64,000 nucleotides of DNA. Source: Parabacteroides gordonii MS-1 = DSM 23371. Its GTDB lineage: Bacteria; Bacteroidota; Bacteroidia; Bacteroidales; Tannerellaceae. Shown here piece by piece: positions 1 to 7,579 of the stretch (position 1 is its first letter; each line of letters opens with the position of its first letter). Both the position numbers and the translations under genes were made by a program. The stretch lies in assembly GCF_000969825.1 (NCBI RefSeq), contig NZ_KQ033919.1, forward strand, positions 238,030 to 302,029. Reading direction: 5' to 3'. The notes beneath the pieces are model-generated. The model was not told the origin of the DNA. It did no database searches and saw only the letters and a list, made by a program, of their open reading frames with translations.

Positions 1-690
1 GAAGAACGTTTTGGCGGAGTAGGGCGGAAAGCCCTGATGATCCTGATGAAGGATAACTTGCGGGTTGCTTTGGTGACCGGGCATATCCCTTTGTCGGAAG
101 TACCGTCCAAAATAACGGTGGAGGACATTGTGTCGAAACTGCGCATATTCAATCAATCGCTCAAACAGGATTTCGGAATCGTTAAGCCGCGTATCGCTGT
201 CTTGTCATTGAATCCGCATGCCGGAGACGACGGCCTGCTTGGAAAGGAAGAAGAAACGATCATTATTCCGGCTATGCAGGAGGCGGAGAAAAGAGGTGTC
301 ATGTCTTTCGGCCCTTATGCAGCGGATGGATTTTTCGGTTCGCAAATGTACGATAAGTTTGACGGTGTACTGGCTATGTATCACGACCAGGGACTGGCTC
401 CGTTCAAGACACTGGCAATGGACGATGGCGTAAACTATACAGCCGGCCTGTCTATTGTACGTACATCTCCTGCACATGGAACGGCTTATGATATTGCCGG
501 GCAGAATTTAGCCTCTGAGGAGTCTTTCCGCCAGGCTTTGTACGCCGCATTGGATATTTACCGGAATCGGTTGATTTTCCGTGAAGCAACAGCCAATCCG
601 CTTCGTAAGCAATACTTTGATAAAGGCGGAGATAATGAAAAACTCGACCTTACCAGGGAGGACGACGATACGGATGTTTGTCCCCAGTAA
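1..690 (+). CDS. pdxA: 4-hydroxythreonine-4-phosphate dehydrogenase, C-terminal part (5' end outside window)
   Basis: The reading frame is open from base 1 and gives 229 residues, so about the last two thirds of PdxA is present. PdxA oxidises 4-phosphohydroxy-L-threonine in the deoxyxylulose-5-phosphate-dependent route to pyridoxal phosphate, in the cytoplasm, with a divalent metal. Visible family motifs are the FGPYAADGFF stretch, the YHDQGLAPFK metal-binding histidine and the RTSPAHGTAYDIAG histidine near the C-terminus. The tail after the last helix is rich in Asp and Glu and is probably disordered. The gene is followed at once by a rho-independent terminator, so it ends its transcription unit. 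The first ATG inside the window is internal and is not the real start. Confidence 0.95.
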   Translation, partial: EERFGGVGRKALMILMKDNLRVALVTGHIPLSEVPSKITVEDIVSKLRIFNQSLKQDFGIVKPRIAVLSLNPHAGDDGLLGKEEETIIIPAMQEAEKRGVMSFGPYAADGFFGSQMYDKFDGVLAMYHDQGLAPFKTLAMDDGVNYTAGLSIVRTSPAHGTAYDIAGQNLASEESFRQALYAALDIYRNRLIFREATANPLRKQYFDKGGDNEKLDLTREDDDTDVCPQ

Positions 691-707
691 ATAAAGATAA
701 AGAAAGG

Positions 708-740
708 TATCCCCCGGAACAGTTATTCCGGGGGATATTT
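708..740 (+). terminator. Rho-independent terminator after pdxA
   Basis: Twelve-base perfect arms (TATCCCCCGGAA at 708-719, its complement at 726-737) close a 6-base loop. A T-containing tract follows. It lies 18 bases after the pdxA stop. Confidence 0.85.
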
Positions 741-839
741 ATTATAAATCAGACTTGTTCGGGCCTGTTGTTTTTTATAATAATCTGGTTCGTATTACGC
801 TTTTTGACTTCAATCTTTTTTTGATAGGAAAAGTTTGCG

Positions 840-847
840 TAAGTTTG
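840..847 (+). promoter_or_regulatory. Bacteroidetes-type -7 element upstream of the lipid operon
   Basis: TAAGTTTG matches the TAnnTTTG -7 consensus of Bacteroidetes primary-sigma promoters. A TTTG at 820-823 could act as the -33 box, but the 16-base gap is shorter than the usual 19-21. It sits 24 bases before the start codon of the first operon gene. Confidence 0.45.
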
Positions 848-871
848 TGGTTTCAAATTGCAACATGAATT

Positions 872-1339
872 ATGTTTAAAGATAAAACGATCGTATATAC
901 CTCAGGAACGTTTGATATGTTCCATTATAATCACCTGCGGATGATCAATTATGCCCGTAGTCTGGCTGATATCCTTATTGTTGGTGTGAGTACGGACGAG
1001 TTAGTCTCCTCTTATAAGGCAAACCCAATTATACCGTTCAACGAACGTCTTCAGATCATCGAAGCGTTGAAGACTCCGGATATTGTCATACCGCAACATA
1101 CGTTGGATCATACGGAAATAGTAAAGAAACTGAATATCGATGCTTTTGTTGTAGGCGATGACTGGTATGGTAAATATGATTATCTGAAAGATCTGGGTGT
1201 ACAGGTTTTTTATTTCCCGTACGGAACAGGGGTTTCTTCTTCCAACCTGAAGAAAACCATTCATGACTCTTATGAAGAAAATCTGAAATATCAACGACAC
1301 GCTAAACCCGCAACTGTAAAAGGCCAGGGAGAAGAATAA
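872..1339 (+). CDS. Cytidylyltransferase-like nucleotidyltransferase (TagD/glycerol-3-phosphate cytidylyltransferase family)
   Basis: A 155-residue nucleotidyltransferase of the HxGH superfamily. Near the N-terminus it shows GTFDMFHYNHL, the GTFDxxHxxH signature in which the second glycine of HxGH is replaced by Asn. It has a C-terminal GTGVSSSNLKK loop equivalent to the RTxGISTT nucleotide-binding loop of TagD-type enzymes. Members activate an alcohol phosphate with CTP to give a CDP-alcohol. It is the first gene of a tight operon that also encodes a CDP-alcohol phosphotransferase (spacings of 9, 7 and 6 bases), which strongly suggests it supplies that enzyme's substrate. The alcohol (glycerol, ethanolamine or other) cannot be told from sequence. 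An adenylyltransferase role, as in FAD or ADP-heptose synthesis, is less likely in this context. Confidence 0.8.
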   Translation: MFKDKTIVYTSGTFDMFHYNHLRMINYARSLADILIVGVSTDELVSSYKANPIIPFNERLQIIEALKTPDIVIPQHTLDHTEIVKKLNIDAFVVGDDWYGKYDYLKDLGVQVFYFPYGTGVSSSNLKKTIHDSYEENLKYQRHAKPATVKGQGEE

Positions 1340-1348
1340 AAACGACTC

Positions 1349-2077
1349 ATGGAAAAGTATGCTTTAATTACCGGTGGAACGAAAGGTATAGGTAAAGCGG
1401 TGGCTTTCTGTTTAGGTAAAGCCGGGTATAACCTTGTGCTTACATATGCTTCAGACGCGAACGCCGCGGAACAAGCCTGTGAGGAGTTGCAGCAGCAATT
1501 ACAGATCAAGGTATTTGTGTTGCAGGCTGATGTTACGGATAAAGAATCCATAGAAAAAATATATACTTATCTGCAGGCAAAAGATTTACGGCTTGACGCA
1601 GTAGTCTTTAATGCCGGCCTGACCTGTCGCGATTCTTTTGAAGATCTGTCGCTTGCAGACTGGGAACGGGTCTTTTTTGCCAATGTACATTTTCCAGTAT
1701 TCTTCCTGCAACGTATCGTTGGCCGGATAAATAAGGGAGGCAGTGTAGTCTTTACGGGCTCCCTGATGGGAATCCAACCTCACTCGGTTTCTCTTGTTTA
1801 TGGGGTGACAAAGAGTGCGGTGCATGCCCTTGTGAAGAATCTGGTTAAGTTCCTTACGCCTTACGAACTGCGTGTGAATGCAGTCGCTCCCGGATTTGTG
1901 GATACGGAATGGCAGAAAACAAAACCTGCGGAGATACGCCGGAATATAGAGAATAAGGTCTCTCTCGGTCGCTTTTGCGATCCGGATGAGTTGGCCGAAG
2001 TATATAAGATGTTAATTGAAAATAGTTATTTTAATGGCGAAGTGGTCGTTGTAGACGGCGGTTATTCGTATAAATAA
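1349..2077 (+). CDS. SDR-family oxidoreductase (FabG-like)
   Basis: A 242-residue classical short-chain dehydrogenase. The Rossmann motif TGGTKGIGKA starts at about residue 8, an NAG motif is in VVFNAGL, and the catalytic Ser, Tyr and Lys lie in the GSLMG and YGVTK segments. FabG-like enzymes reduce 3-oxoacyl chains or related ketones with NADPH. It is sandwiched between a cytidylyltransferase and a CDP-alcohol phosphotransferase, so it probably reduces an intermediate of the same lipid pathway, such as a keto group on the head-group alcohol or on an acyl or long-chain base. The true substrate is unknown. The housekeeping fabG is expected elsewhere. Confidence 0.85.
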   Translation: MEKYALITGGTKGIGKAVAFCLGKAGYNLVLTYASDANAAEQACEELQQQLQIKVFVLQADVTDKESIEKIYTYLQAKDLRLDAVVFNAGLTCRDSFEDLSLADWERVFFANVHFPVFFLQRIVGRINKGGSVVFTGSLMGIQPHSVSLVYGVTKSAVHALVKNLVKFLTPYELRVNAVAPGFVDTEWQKTKPAEIRRNIENKVSLGRFCDPDELAEVYKMLIENSYFNGEVVVVDGGYSYK

Positions 2078-2084
2078 TAAATAG

Positions 2085-2972
2085 ATGAGTAATTTGGATA
2101 AGGAATACGAAGCATCGCTGAAATCGATAGAAACAGAAAATGTTGTCGACCGGGCATTCTACCGTCCGATCGGTTTCCGTATAGCTCGTATGTTGCGTGG
2201 TACAGGAATTACCCCGAATATGGTAACGGTAATTTCTATCTTTGTTGGAGCGGCCGTAGGTTTTATGTTTTACCATGATAATCTGGTCTATAATATTTGC
2301 GGTATATTGTTATTGGTATTTGCCAATATCCTCGATTGCGTGGATGGGCAGCTGGCCCGCCTGACCGGTATAAAGTCCGCTATCGGACGAATACTCGACG
2401 GATTTGCCGGTGATATATGGTTCGCATCTATTTATGTAGGTTTCGCCCTGCGCCTGTCACACGATTACGGAACCCACTGGTTCTTCGCTTTGGCCGTTTT
2501 ATCAGGGCTGTCCCATTTGGTGCAGGCTAATATTACCGACTATTACAAAACACTTCATCTTTATTTTATCAGCAAGGATAAAGGAGCCGAGTTCCAATCG
2601 CTGGAACAGGTGATAGCCCGCCATAAAGAGATGAAGCTCGGAATTAATAAGACATTTTACTTTCTTTACAGAGGATATACTTTACTTCAGGTGAAGGCAA
2701 CTCCCGCTTTGCAGCGTATGTTGCAAAGCCTGCACGCTAAATACGGGGATGATATTCCAGAAAACGTGCGGGTCGCTTTCCGTAAACAAAGCCGTGAGTT
2801 AATGCGTTATATAGACCTACTCACATTCAACGGACGTACGATTGTTATGTTTATCGTTGTGTTGATAGGAGAAGTCTGGATTTATTTCCTGTATGAAATA
2901 ATAGTATTGAACATTGTTTTATTGCTGGCTATGCGAAAGCACGAAAAGATGTGCGCATCGTTTATAGAATAA
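2085..2972 (+). CDS. CDP-alcohol phosphatidyltransferase family membrane protein
   Basis: A 295-residue polytopic membrane enzyme that transfers an alcohol phosphate between a CDP-carrier and an acceptor alcohol. The family signature DxxDGxxAR(x8)GxxxD is present as DCVDGQLAR through GRILD. The fourth aspartate appears one residue later than in the canonical DxxxD, within DGFAGD. Hydrophobic segments flank the motif, and two more lie at the C-terminus. A soluble insertion of about 90 residues between the third and last membrane segments is longer than in PgsA or PssA. Linkage to a cytidylyltransferase suggests Kennedy-type chemistry (CDP-head group plus lipid alcohol) rather than use of CDP-diacylglycerol. 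That is inference. Confidence 0.85.
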   Translation: MSNLDKEYEASLKSIETENVVDRAFYRPIGFRIARMLRGTGITPNMVTVISIFVGAAVGFMFYHDNLVYNICGILLLVFANILDCVDGQLARLTGIKSAIGRILDGFAGDIWFASIYVGFALRLSHDYGTHWFFALAVLSGLSHLVQANITDYYKTLHLYFISKDKGAEFQSLEQVIARHKEMKLGINKTFYFLYRGYTLLQVKATPALQRMLQSLHAKYGDDIPENVRVAFRKQSRELMRYIDLLTFNGRTIVMFIVVLIGEVWIYFLYEIIVLNIVLLLAMRKHEKMCASFIE

Positions 2973-2978
2973 AAAAGT

Positions 2979-3806
2979 ATGAAAAAGAGCGTAGTAGACA
3001 TTAATGATTTGCAGGAAGCTGCCCCGTTCTTCAAAAGCCGTATAGGCACCTTCCTTGGCAAATTATTAATTAAAGGATTGGGGGTAGATAAAGTAAACAG
3101 GGTACATGCCAACAATTGCCATTTGCGCGGGTCGGCATTTACTTCTGCGTTATTAAGTGATCCGTTGATCGATATCAGGTATAATCTGCACAACGCAGAG
3201 ATCTTGGATCACTTACCGGAAGGAGCATTTATCACCATCTCCAACCATCCGATCGGTTCGGTGGACGGCATTATGCTGATTGACATCATGGCATCCCGTC
3301 GTCCCGACTTCAAAGTAATGGTAAATGGTATCCTGACAAAGATCGGAGCCATGAAGGATAATTTTGTATCGGTCATGCCCGACTCGACAGGCAACGGGCC
3401 GAATCCTGCCAATATAAACGGTGTCCGTTATTCACTTCAGCGCCTGAAAGAAGGCCATCCTATGGGCTTTTTCCCGGCGGGAGCCATTTCTTTTTATAAT
3501 AAGGAAGATAAAGAGATCCATGATTTACCCTGGACGCATAGCGTGATCCGTTTGATAAAGAAGGCGAATGTACCAGTTTATCCGGTTTATTTTGATTTCC
3601 TTAATTCCCGTTTCTTTTACTGGTTGGGAAATATAAGCTGGAAGATCCGTACACTGCGTATTCCGGCGGAAGCATTTAACAAAAGAGGTAAAACGGTCGA
3701 TGTCTATATCGGGGAACCGATCTCACCGGAGGAAATAAAGAAGTTTACCGACGATACTGCGCTTGCAGAATTCCTGTTCAACAGGACGTATGGTGCTAAA
3801 AAATGA
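2979..3806 (+). CDS. Lysophospholipid acyltransferase family protein (hemolysin-like LPLAT)
   Basis: A 275-residue member of the glycerophosphate/ornithine-lipid acyltransferase superfamily. Motif I is NHPIGSVDG, the N-H-P-x-G-x-x-D-G form seen in Bacteroidetes homologs. A FFPAGAISFY segment stands where the FPEGTRS motif occurs in PlsC. It probably moves an acyl chain from acyl-ACP or acyl-CoA to a lipid hydroxyl or amine at the inner membrane. It is the last gene of the four-gene operon, starting six bases after the phosphotransferase. It lacks the long N-terminal membrane anchor of PlsC proteins, and the acceptor is unknown. Confidence 0.8.
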   Translation: MKKSVVDINDLQEAAPFFKSRIGTFLGKLLIKGLGVDKVNRVHANNCHLRGSAFTSALLSDPLIDIRYNLHNAEILDHLPEGAFITISNHPIGSVDGIMLIDIMASRRPDFKVMVNGILTKIGAMKDNFVSVMPDSTGNGPNPANINGVRYSLQRLKEGHPMGFFPAGAISFYNKEDKEIHDLPWTHSVIRLIKKANVPVYPVYFDFLNSRFFYWLGNISWKIRTLRIPAEAFNKRGKTVDVYIGEPISPEEIKKFTDDTALAEFLFNRTYGAKK

Positions 3807-3858
3807 GAAACCGCCGATAGAATCTACTTCGGATAGCTGGAATTTGAATTAAGATTTG

Positions 3859-3866
3859 TAATTTTG
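3859..3866 (+). promoter_or_regulatory. -7 element of the sigma-54 regulator/lptE/secG operon
   Basis: TAATTTTG fits TAnnTTTG and lies 38 bases before the start codon, in the 97-base gap after the acyltransferase gene. No TTTG stands at 19-21 bases upstream; one at 3843-3846 is too close. Confidence 0.45.
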
Positions 3867-3903
3867 GCAGACAAACTGAAATAATTACAGATATTCAACA
3901 GAT

Positions 3904-5091
3904 ATGATGATAAAGCTAGACGTCCAGCAAATAAAGCAACGTTTTGGAATTATAGGAAATAGCCCTGGCCTGAATAGGGCTATCGATGTGGCTCTCCAGG
4001 TGGCTCCGACAGATTTGTCTGTCCTGATAACCGGTGAGAGTGGTGTCGGTAAAGAAACATTTCCACAGATTATACATCAGAACAGTCCGCGTAAACACGG
4101 ACAATATATAGCCGTAAACTGCGGTGCCATTCCTGAAGGAACGATCGACTCCGAATTGTTCGGACACGAAAAAGGCTCTTTTACGGGGGCATTGGCCGAC
4201 CGGAAAGGTTATTTTGAAGTGGCCGACGGTGGAACAATCTTCCTGGATGAAGTGGGGGAGTTGCCTATACCAACCCAAGCCCGTTTGCTGCGTGTGCTTG
4301 AAACGGGTGAGTTCATTAAGGTTGGTTCTTCCAAAGTGCTGAAAACGAATGTGCGGATCGTGGCTGCAACAAATGTGAATCTGATACAGGCCGTGGCCGA
4401 TGGAAAGTTTCGCGAGGACTTGTATTATCGTTTGAATACGGTTCCCATCCAGATTCCGCCTTTGCGTGAACGCCCGGATGATATTATCCTTCTGTTCCGT
4501 AAATTTGCGGGCGACTGTGCGGAGAAATACCGTATGCCGTCGATCCGTCTGGATGATGAAGCCCGCCAGTTGCTCACTGCATACCGCTGGCCGGGTAACG
4601 TCCGTGAACTGAAGAATATAACAGAGCGTATCTCTGTCATTGAAGAAAACCGTGATATAACAGCTGATGTTTTGCGTTTGTATCTTCCTGACTTGAATAT
4701 GGAAAAATATCCGGTTCTGGTCAAGCAGCAGGATAACGACCAGAAATTCTTCAACAGCGAACGTGAAATCCTTTATCAGGTTCTTTTCGATATGAAGAAA
4801 GATGTGAACGAGCTGAAGAAGCTTGTCCACGACATAATGGGAGGAAAGATGCAGATGCCGGTTGCCGAAGAGACAACCTATGCACATCCTATTCATCCGG
4901 TTCATACCTCTTCCATACAGGAAGTGGAAGCGGTGGAAGAGGAGGAAACCTTGTCGTTGGAAGAGGTAGAGAAAGAAATGATCCGTAAAGCACTCGAAAA
5001 GCATAACGGCCGCCGTAAGAATGCCGCCGCCGATCTGAAGATATCGGAACGTACGCTTTACAGGAAGATTAAAGAATATAATTTGGAATAA
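3904..5091 (+). CDS. Sigma-54-interacting transcriptional activator, AAA+ and Fis-type HTH
   Basis: A 395-residue bacterial enhancer-binding protein with no N-terminal receiver or sensor domain. Residues 1-20 lead straight into the AAA+ module. Walker A is GESGVGKE at about 44-51, the sigma-54 contact loop is GSFTGA at 91-96 (an Ala-to-Ser variant of GAFTGA), and Walker B is in GGTIFLDEVGEL. Residues 250-345 form a linker rich in Glu and Pro. The C-terminus has a Fis-type helix-turn-helix ending in SERTLYRKIKEY. Its genes downstream begin two bases after the stop, so it is cotranscribed with the LptE-like, TPR-like and SecG genes. Without a sensory domain, its activity may be set by its level or by a partner. 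Confidence 0.92.
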   Translation: MMIKLDVQQIKQRFGIIGNSPGLNRAIDVALQVAPTDLSVLITGESGVGKETFPQIIHQNSPRKHGQYIAVNCGAIPEGTIDSELFGHEKGSFTGALADRKGYFEVADGGTIFLDEVGELPIPTQARLLRVLETGEFIKVGSSKVLKTNVRIVAATNVNLIQAVADGKFREDLYYRLNTVPIQIPPLRERPDDIILLFRKFAGDCAEKYRMPSIRLDDEARQLLTAYRWPGNVRELKNITERISVIEENRDITADVLRLYLPDLNMEKYPVLVKQQDNDQKFFNSEREILYQVLFDMKKDVNELKKLVHDIMGGKMQMPVAEETTYAHPIHPVHTSSIQEVEAVEEEETLSLEEVEKEMIRKALEKHNGRRKNAAADLKISERTLYRKIKEYNLE

Positions 5092-5092
5092 T

Positions 5093-5605
5093 ATGTTGAA
5101 AAAAAATGTGATCTGGCTTTGCCTGCTGATAGGAGTCGTGCTGACTGCTTGCTCCATCTCCTATAAGTTCAATGGAGCTTCTATCGACTATACAAAGGTA
5201 AAGACCATCACGATCAAGGATTTCCCTAACCAGGCACCTTTGGTTTACCCGCAGTTATCGCAGGAGTTTACCGAAGCACTGAAGGATATATATATTCGTC
5301 AGACACGTCTCCAACTGGTCAACGATAATGGCGACCTGGAGCTGGAAGGTGAGATAACTGGTTATCAGTTGACGCCGATGGCAGTCAAGGAAGATGCCTG
5401 GTCTTCACAAACGAAGCTGACGATTACGGTACGTGTGCGTTATTCTAACCGTACGAACCCGGATGAAGATTTTGAACAGACATTCTCCGCTTATCAGGAG
5501 TTTGACGCAACACGAATGCTTCAGGATGTAGAACCGGAGTTATGTCCGCTCATTATAGAGGAAATAGTCGATCAGATTTACAATGCAACAGTAGCGAACT
5601 GGTAA
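5093..5605 (+). CDS. lptE: LptE-family outer-membrane lipoprotein (LPS assembly)
   Basis: A 170-residue lipoprotein with an N-terminal hydrophobic signal and the lipobox LTAC with Cys at residue 20. It continues with SYKFNGASIDY, typical of the Bacteroidetes LptE group. LptE plugs the LptD barrel and helps place lipopolysaccharide in the outer leaflet. The mature part alternates beta strands (KTITIKDFPNQAPLVYP, LELEGEITGYQLTP), as expected for that fold. The start follows the regulator's stop by one base. Placement between a sigma-54 activator and secG matches the gene order I know from other Bacteroidales. LptE families diverge strongly, so the function rests on family likeness. Confidence 0.82.
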   Translation: MLKKNVIWLCLLIGVVLTACSISYKFNGASIDYTKVKTITIKDFPNQAPLVYPQLSQEFTEALKDIYIRQTRLQLVNDNGDLELEGEITGYQLTPMAVKEDAWSSQTKLTITVRVRYSNRTNPDEDFEQTFSAYQEFDATRMLQDVEPELCPLIIEEIVDQIYNATVANW

Positions 5606-5608
5606 AAA

Positions 5609-6376
5609 ATGAAAGCGGCAGATTTATATCAACTGATAGAAGATCCCTCTCTGCTGACGAAGGAAACCCTTCCTCAACTAAAGCAGATAGTGGACGAATA
5701 TCCTTATTTCCATATAGCCCGGATGCTTTACCTGAAGAATCTGGCTGTATTGAACGATATGCGTTTTGCCGCCGAATTGAGGAAAATGGCTGTCTATATA
5801 CCAGACAGGAAAAAGTTATTTACATTGATAGAAGGGGAGCGTTACGGTATGCATCTTAAAACAGCGTCGGGCGAAGAAACAGAAACAGCCGACGCCTTTT
5901 CTCTGATTGAAGCCTTCCTTGCCGACCGTGAAAGTGAAGGGGAGCAACAGGCAACAGATTCTACATTATTATTCCAGCCATCCGTTTCGTCGGATTATAT
6001 CTACTGGTCGCTGACAAAGGATTCCGAAACGGAGGAAGAAGATCCGTCCGTTAAATTGCAGCACCACGATCTGATCGATTCTTTCATTAAGAATGACGAA
6101 CAGCGGGCGCCGGGCAGTGGCCTGGGTATTAACCTGGAGCCGGGTGAAGACAACCCGGTTTCGCCTTTGAAGCCGGAGGAGGAGGAACAGTCTCGTTCTC
6201 TGGAAGATGATTCTTATTTTACCGAGACATTAGCCCATATTTATGTTAAACAGAAGCGATATGAGAAAGCTCTGCAAATTATTAAAAACTTATATTTGAA
6301 TTATCCGGAAAAAAATGCTTACTTTGCAGACCAAATAAGATTTTTGGAAAAATTGATTATTAACACTAAAAAATAA
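5609..6376 (+). CDS. TPR-like hypothetical protein in the lptE-secG operon
   Basis: A 255-residue soluble protein without a signal peptide. The N-terminal 80 residues are helical (LPQLKQIVDEYPYFHIARML). A Glu- and Ser-rich low-complexity middle spans about 85-200. The C-terminus holds one clear tetratricopeptide-like repeat (TLAHIYVKQKRYEKALQII followed by LNYPEKNAYFADQIRFLEKL). It starts three bases after lptE and ends seven bases before secG, so it is translated with them. TPR repeats bind other proteins, so an assembly role near the secretion or LPS machinery is possible, but no function is established. Confidence 0.75.
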   Translation: MKAADLYQLIEDPSLLTKETLPQLKQIVDEYPYFHIARMLYLKNLAVLNDMRFAAELRKMAVYIPDRKKLFTLIEGERYGMHLKTASGEETETADAFSLIEAFLADRESEGEQQATDSTLLFQPSVSSDYIYWSLTKDSETEEEDPSVKLQHHDLIDSFIKNDEQRAPGSGLGINLEPGEDNPVSPLKPEEEEQSRSLEDDSYFTETLAHIYVKQKRYEKALQIIKNLYLNYPEKNAYFADQIRFLEKLIINTKK

Positions 6377-6383
6377 AACAAAG

Positions 6384-6758
6384 ATGTACGTATTTATTTC
6401 TATTTTGATCCTGATTGCGTCATTACTATTGATCCTGATAGTATTGATCCAGAACTCAAAGGGTGGAGGTCTGGCTTCGGGGTTCTCTTCTTCTAACCAA
6501 ATTATGGGTGTACGTAAGACCACAGATTTCCTTGAAAAAGCAACTTGGGGCCTGGCAGGTTTCGTTATTGTTTGTAGTATCGTTATTACTGCATTCATCC
6601 CCAGAGCAACAACAACTGTTCAATCTGAAATCAAACAACAGGTAAACGAAGCTGTTACAATCGATCCGAATACGGTAGCACCTAACTTCGGTACAGCTCA
6701 GCAACCGGCTGCTGCTACAGAAGAAGCTCCGGCTGAAGAACCTGCACAAGCACAATAA
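6384..6758 (+). CDS. secG: Preprotein translocase subunit SecG
   Basis: A 124-residue inner-membrane protein with two hydrophobic segments (residues about 2-22 and 52-74). Between them is the conserved cytoplasmic loop VLIQNSKGGGLASGF, diagnostic for SecG. SecG joins SecYE and aids SecA-driven export. The C-terminal tail after the second segment is Ala-, Glu- and Pro-rich (PAAATEEAPAEEPAQAQ) and longer than in E. coli, as usual for Bacteroidetes. It is the last gene of the operon and is followed by a terminator. Confidence 0.95.
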   Translation: MYVFISILILIASLLLILIVLIQNSKGGGLASGFSSSNQIMGVRKTTDFLEKATWGLAGFVIVCSIVITAFIPRATTTVQSEIKQQVNEAVTIDPNTVAPNFGTAQQPAAATEEAPAEEPAQAQ

Positions 6759-6790
6759 GTTAGATATTTATCAAATATTTAAATGCATAT

Positions 6791-6822
6791 AAAAAAGCAT
6801 TCCGCAAGGGATGCTTTTTTTA
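6791..6822 (+). terminator. Rho-independent terminator after secG
   Basis: The arms AAAAAAGCATTCC and GGGATGCTTTTTT pair around a GCAA loop, with a T run continuing into the flank. It lies 32 bases after the secG stop. Confidence 0.85.
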
Positions 6823-6860
6823 TGGATATAAGCCTGCTTACTATATTGTTTCGGCAAATT

Positions 6861-7399
6861 AACTATCATACTATCACGAATTTGTTTTACGCTGTAATAA
6901 TCAAGGCTTGTAGTAGTGATGGTTGCTGTTTTCAACTATCACTCATCTATCACTAACTATCACAAAATGCCTTGTTTTAACTGTATATTAACTTATTGAC
7001 AGCGTTTTTATCTCCCAAAAACACCGTTAAAAGGAGATTCTTTCCATCTGCATATTCATCTTTCCCCTTATATATTTACACTGAATAGGTAAGTTTTTTT
7101 CATCAAAATACTTACTAATTGTTTCTAAAACCCGCATTTCAACCTGTTTTACACCCCCATGTTGACGATGCTCACACCCGGGTGTCAGGGTGGTTGATAC
7201 CCGGGTGTCAAGCGGTATTTATAACTATATATCTGATAATTAGTAGTGTACTTTGTGTAATAAGACAGGCATGTATTGTTTTTCAGGACAAGACAAGTGA
7301 TGGTTGGTGATAGGTGAGTGATAGTTAAAAACAGTAACCATCACTTCTGTAAACATTGATTATTATGCTGTAAAGTAGAATCGTGATAGTGTGATAGTT
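6861..7399. repeat. Long imperfect inverted repeat with 103-base arms
   Basis: The left arm (6861-6963) and right arm (7297-7399) are each 103 bases and reverse-complementary over their whole length with roughly 20 mismatches and no gaps. Each arm carries several CTATCAC/GTGATAG heptamers (for example ACTATCACTCATCTATCACT on the left). The 333-base centre is AT-rich except for two CCCGGG palindromes. No recognisable protein is encoded; the two small ORFs overlapping it have no family features. It resembles a MITE or a long cruciform. No clear target-site duplication is seen at its edges. Confidence 0.85.
7174..7211. promoter_or_regulatory. Twin CCCGGG-centred palindromes
   Basis: Two near-identical sites with consensus TGAyACCCGGGTGTCA have centres at about 7179.5 and 7202.5, exactly 23 bases apart. 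The first contains the perfect 12-mer ACACCCGGGTGT (7174-7185); the second is TGATACCCGGGTGTCA (7195-7210). They stand out in AT-rich surroundings at the centre of the long inverted repeat. This looks like a dimeric operator pair or recombinase site. The binder is unknown. Confidence 0.55.
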
Positions 7400-7541
7400 G
7401 TTTTTTCAAAATATATATAGTAAATATTATCGGTTTACTTTTTCTGATAAATACACCTGTTTATTCTATTGTTTGGTTAAATCAATGATTATGCCATCGC
7501 TTCCTTGTTTTCAATGGATATATAAAATAGTTTCACTTTTG

Positions 7542-7573
7542 TTTGCATATTCAGGCGGTTCTCTCTACTTTTG
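7542..7573 (+). promoter_or_regulatory. Full Bacteroidetes consensus promoter for the structured RNA
   Basis: TTTG at 7542-7545, a 20-base spacer and TACTTTTG at 7566-7573 match TTTG-N19-21-TAnnTTTG exactly. The predicted start is near 7580, over 300 bases upstream of the next protein gene, so the first product is an RNA leader or a free non-coding RNA. Confidence 0.75.
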
Positions 7574-7579
7574 CCCCTG

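Noticed and set aside
3916-5157. 413-codon open frame on the minus strand
   Set aside because: Antisense to the sigma-54 activator, whose AAA+ motifs are clear; no family features on the minus strand.
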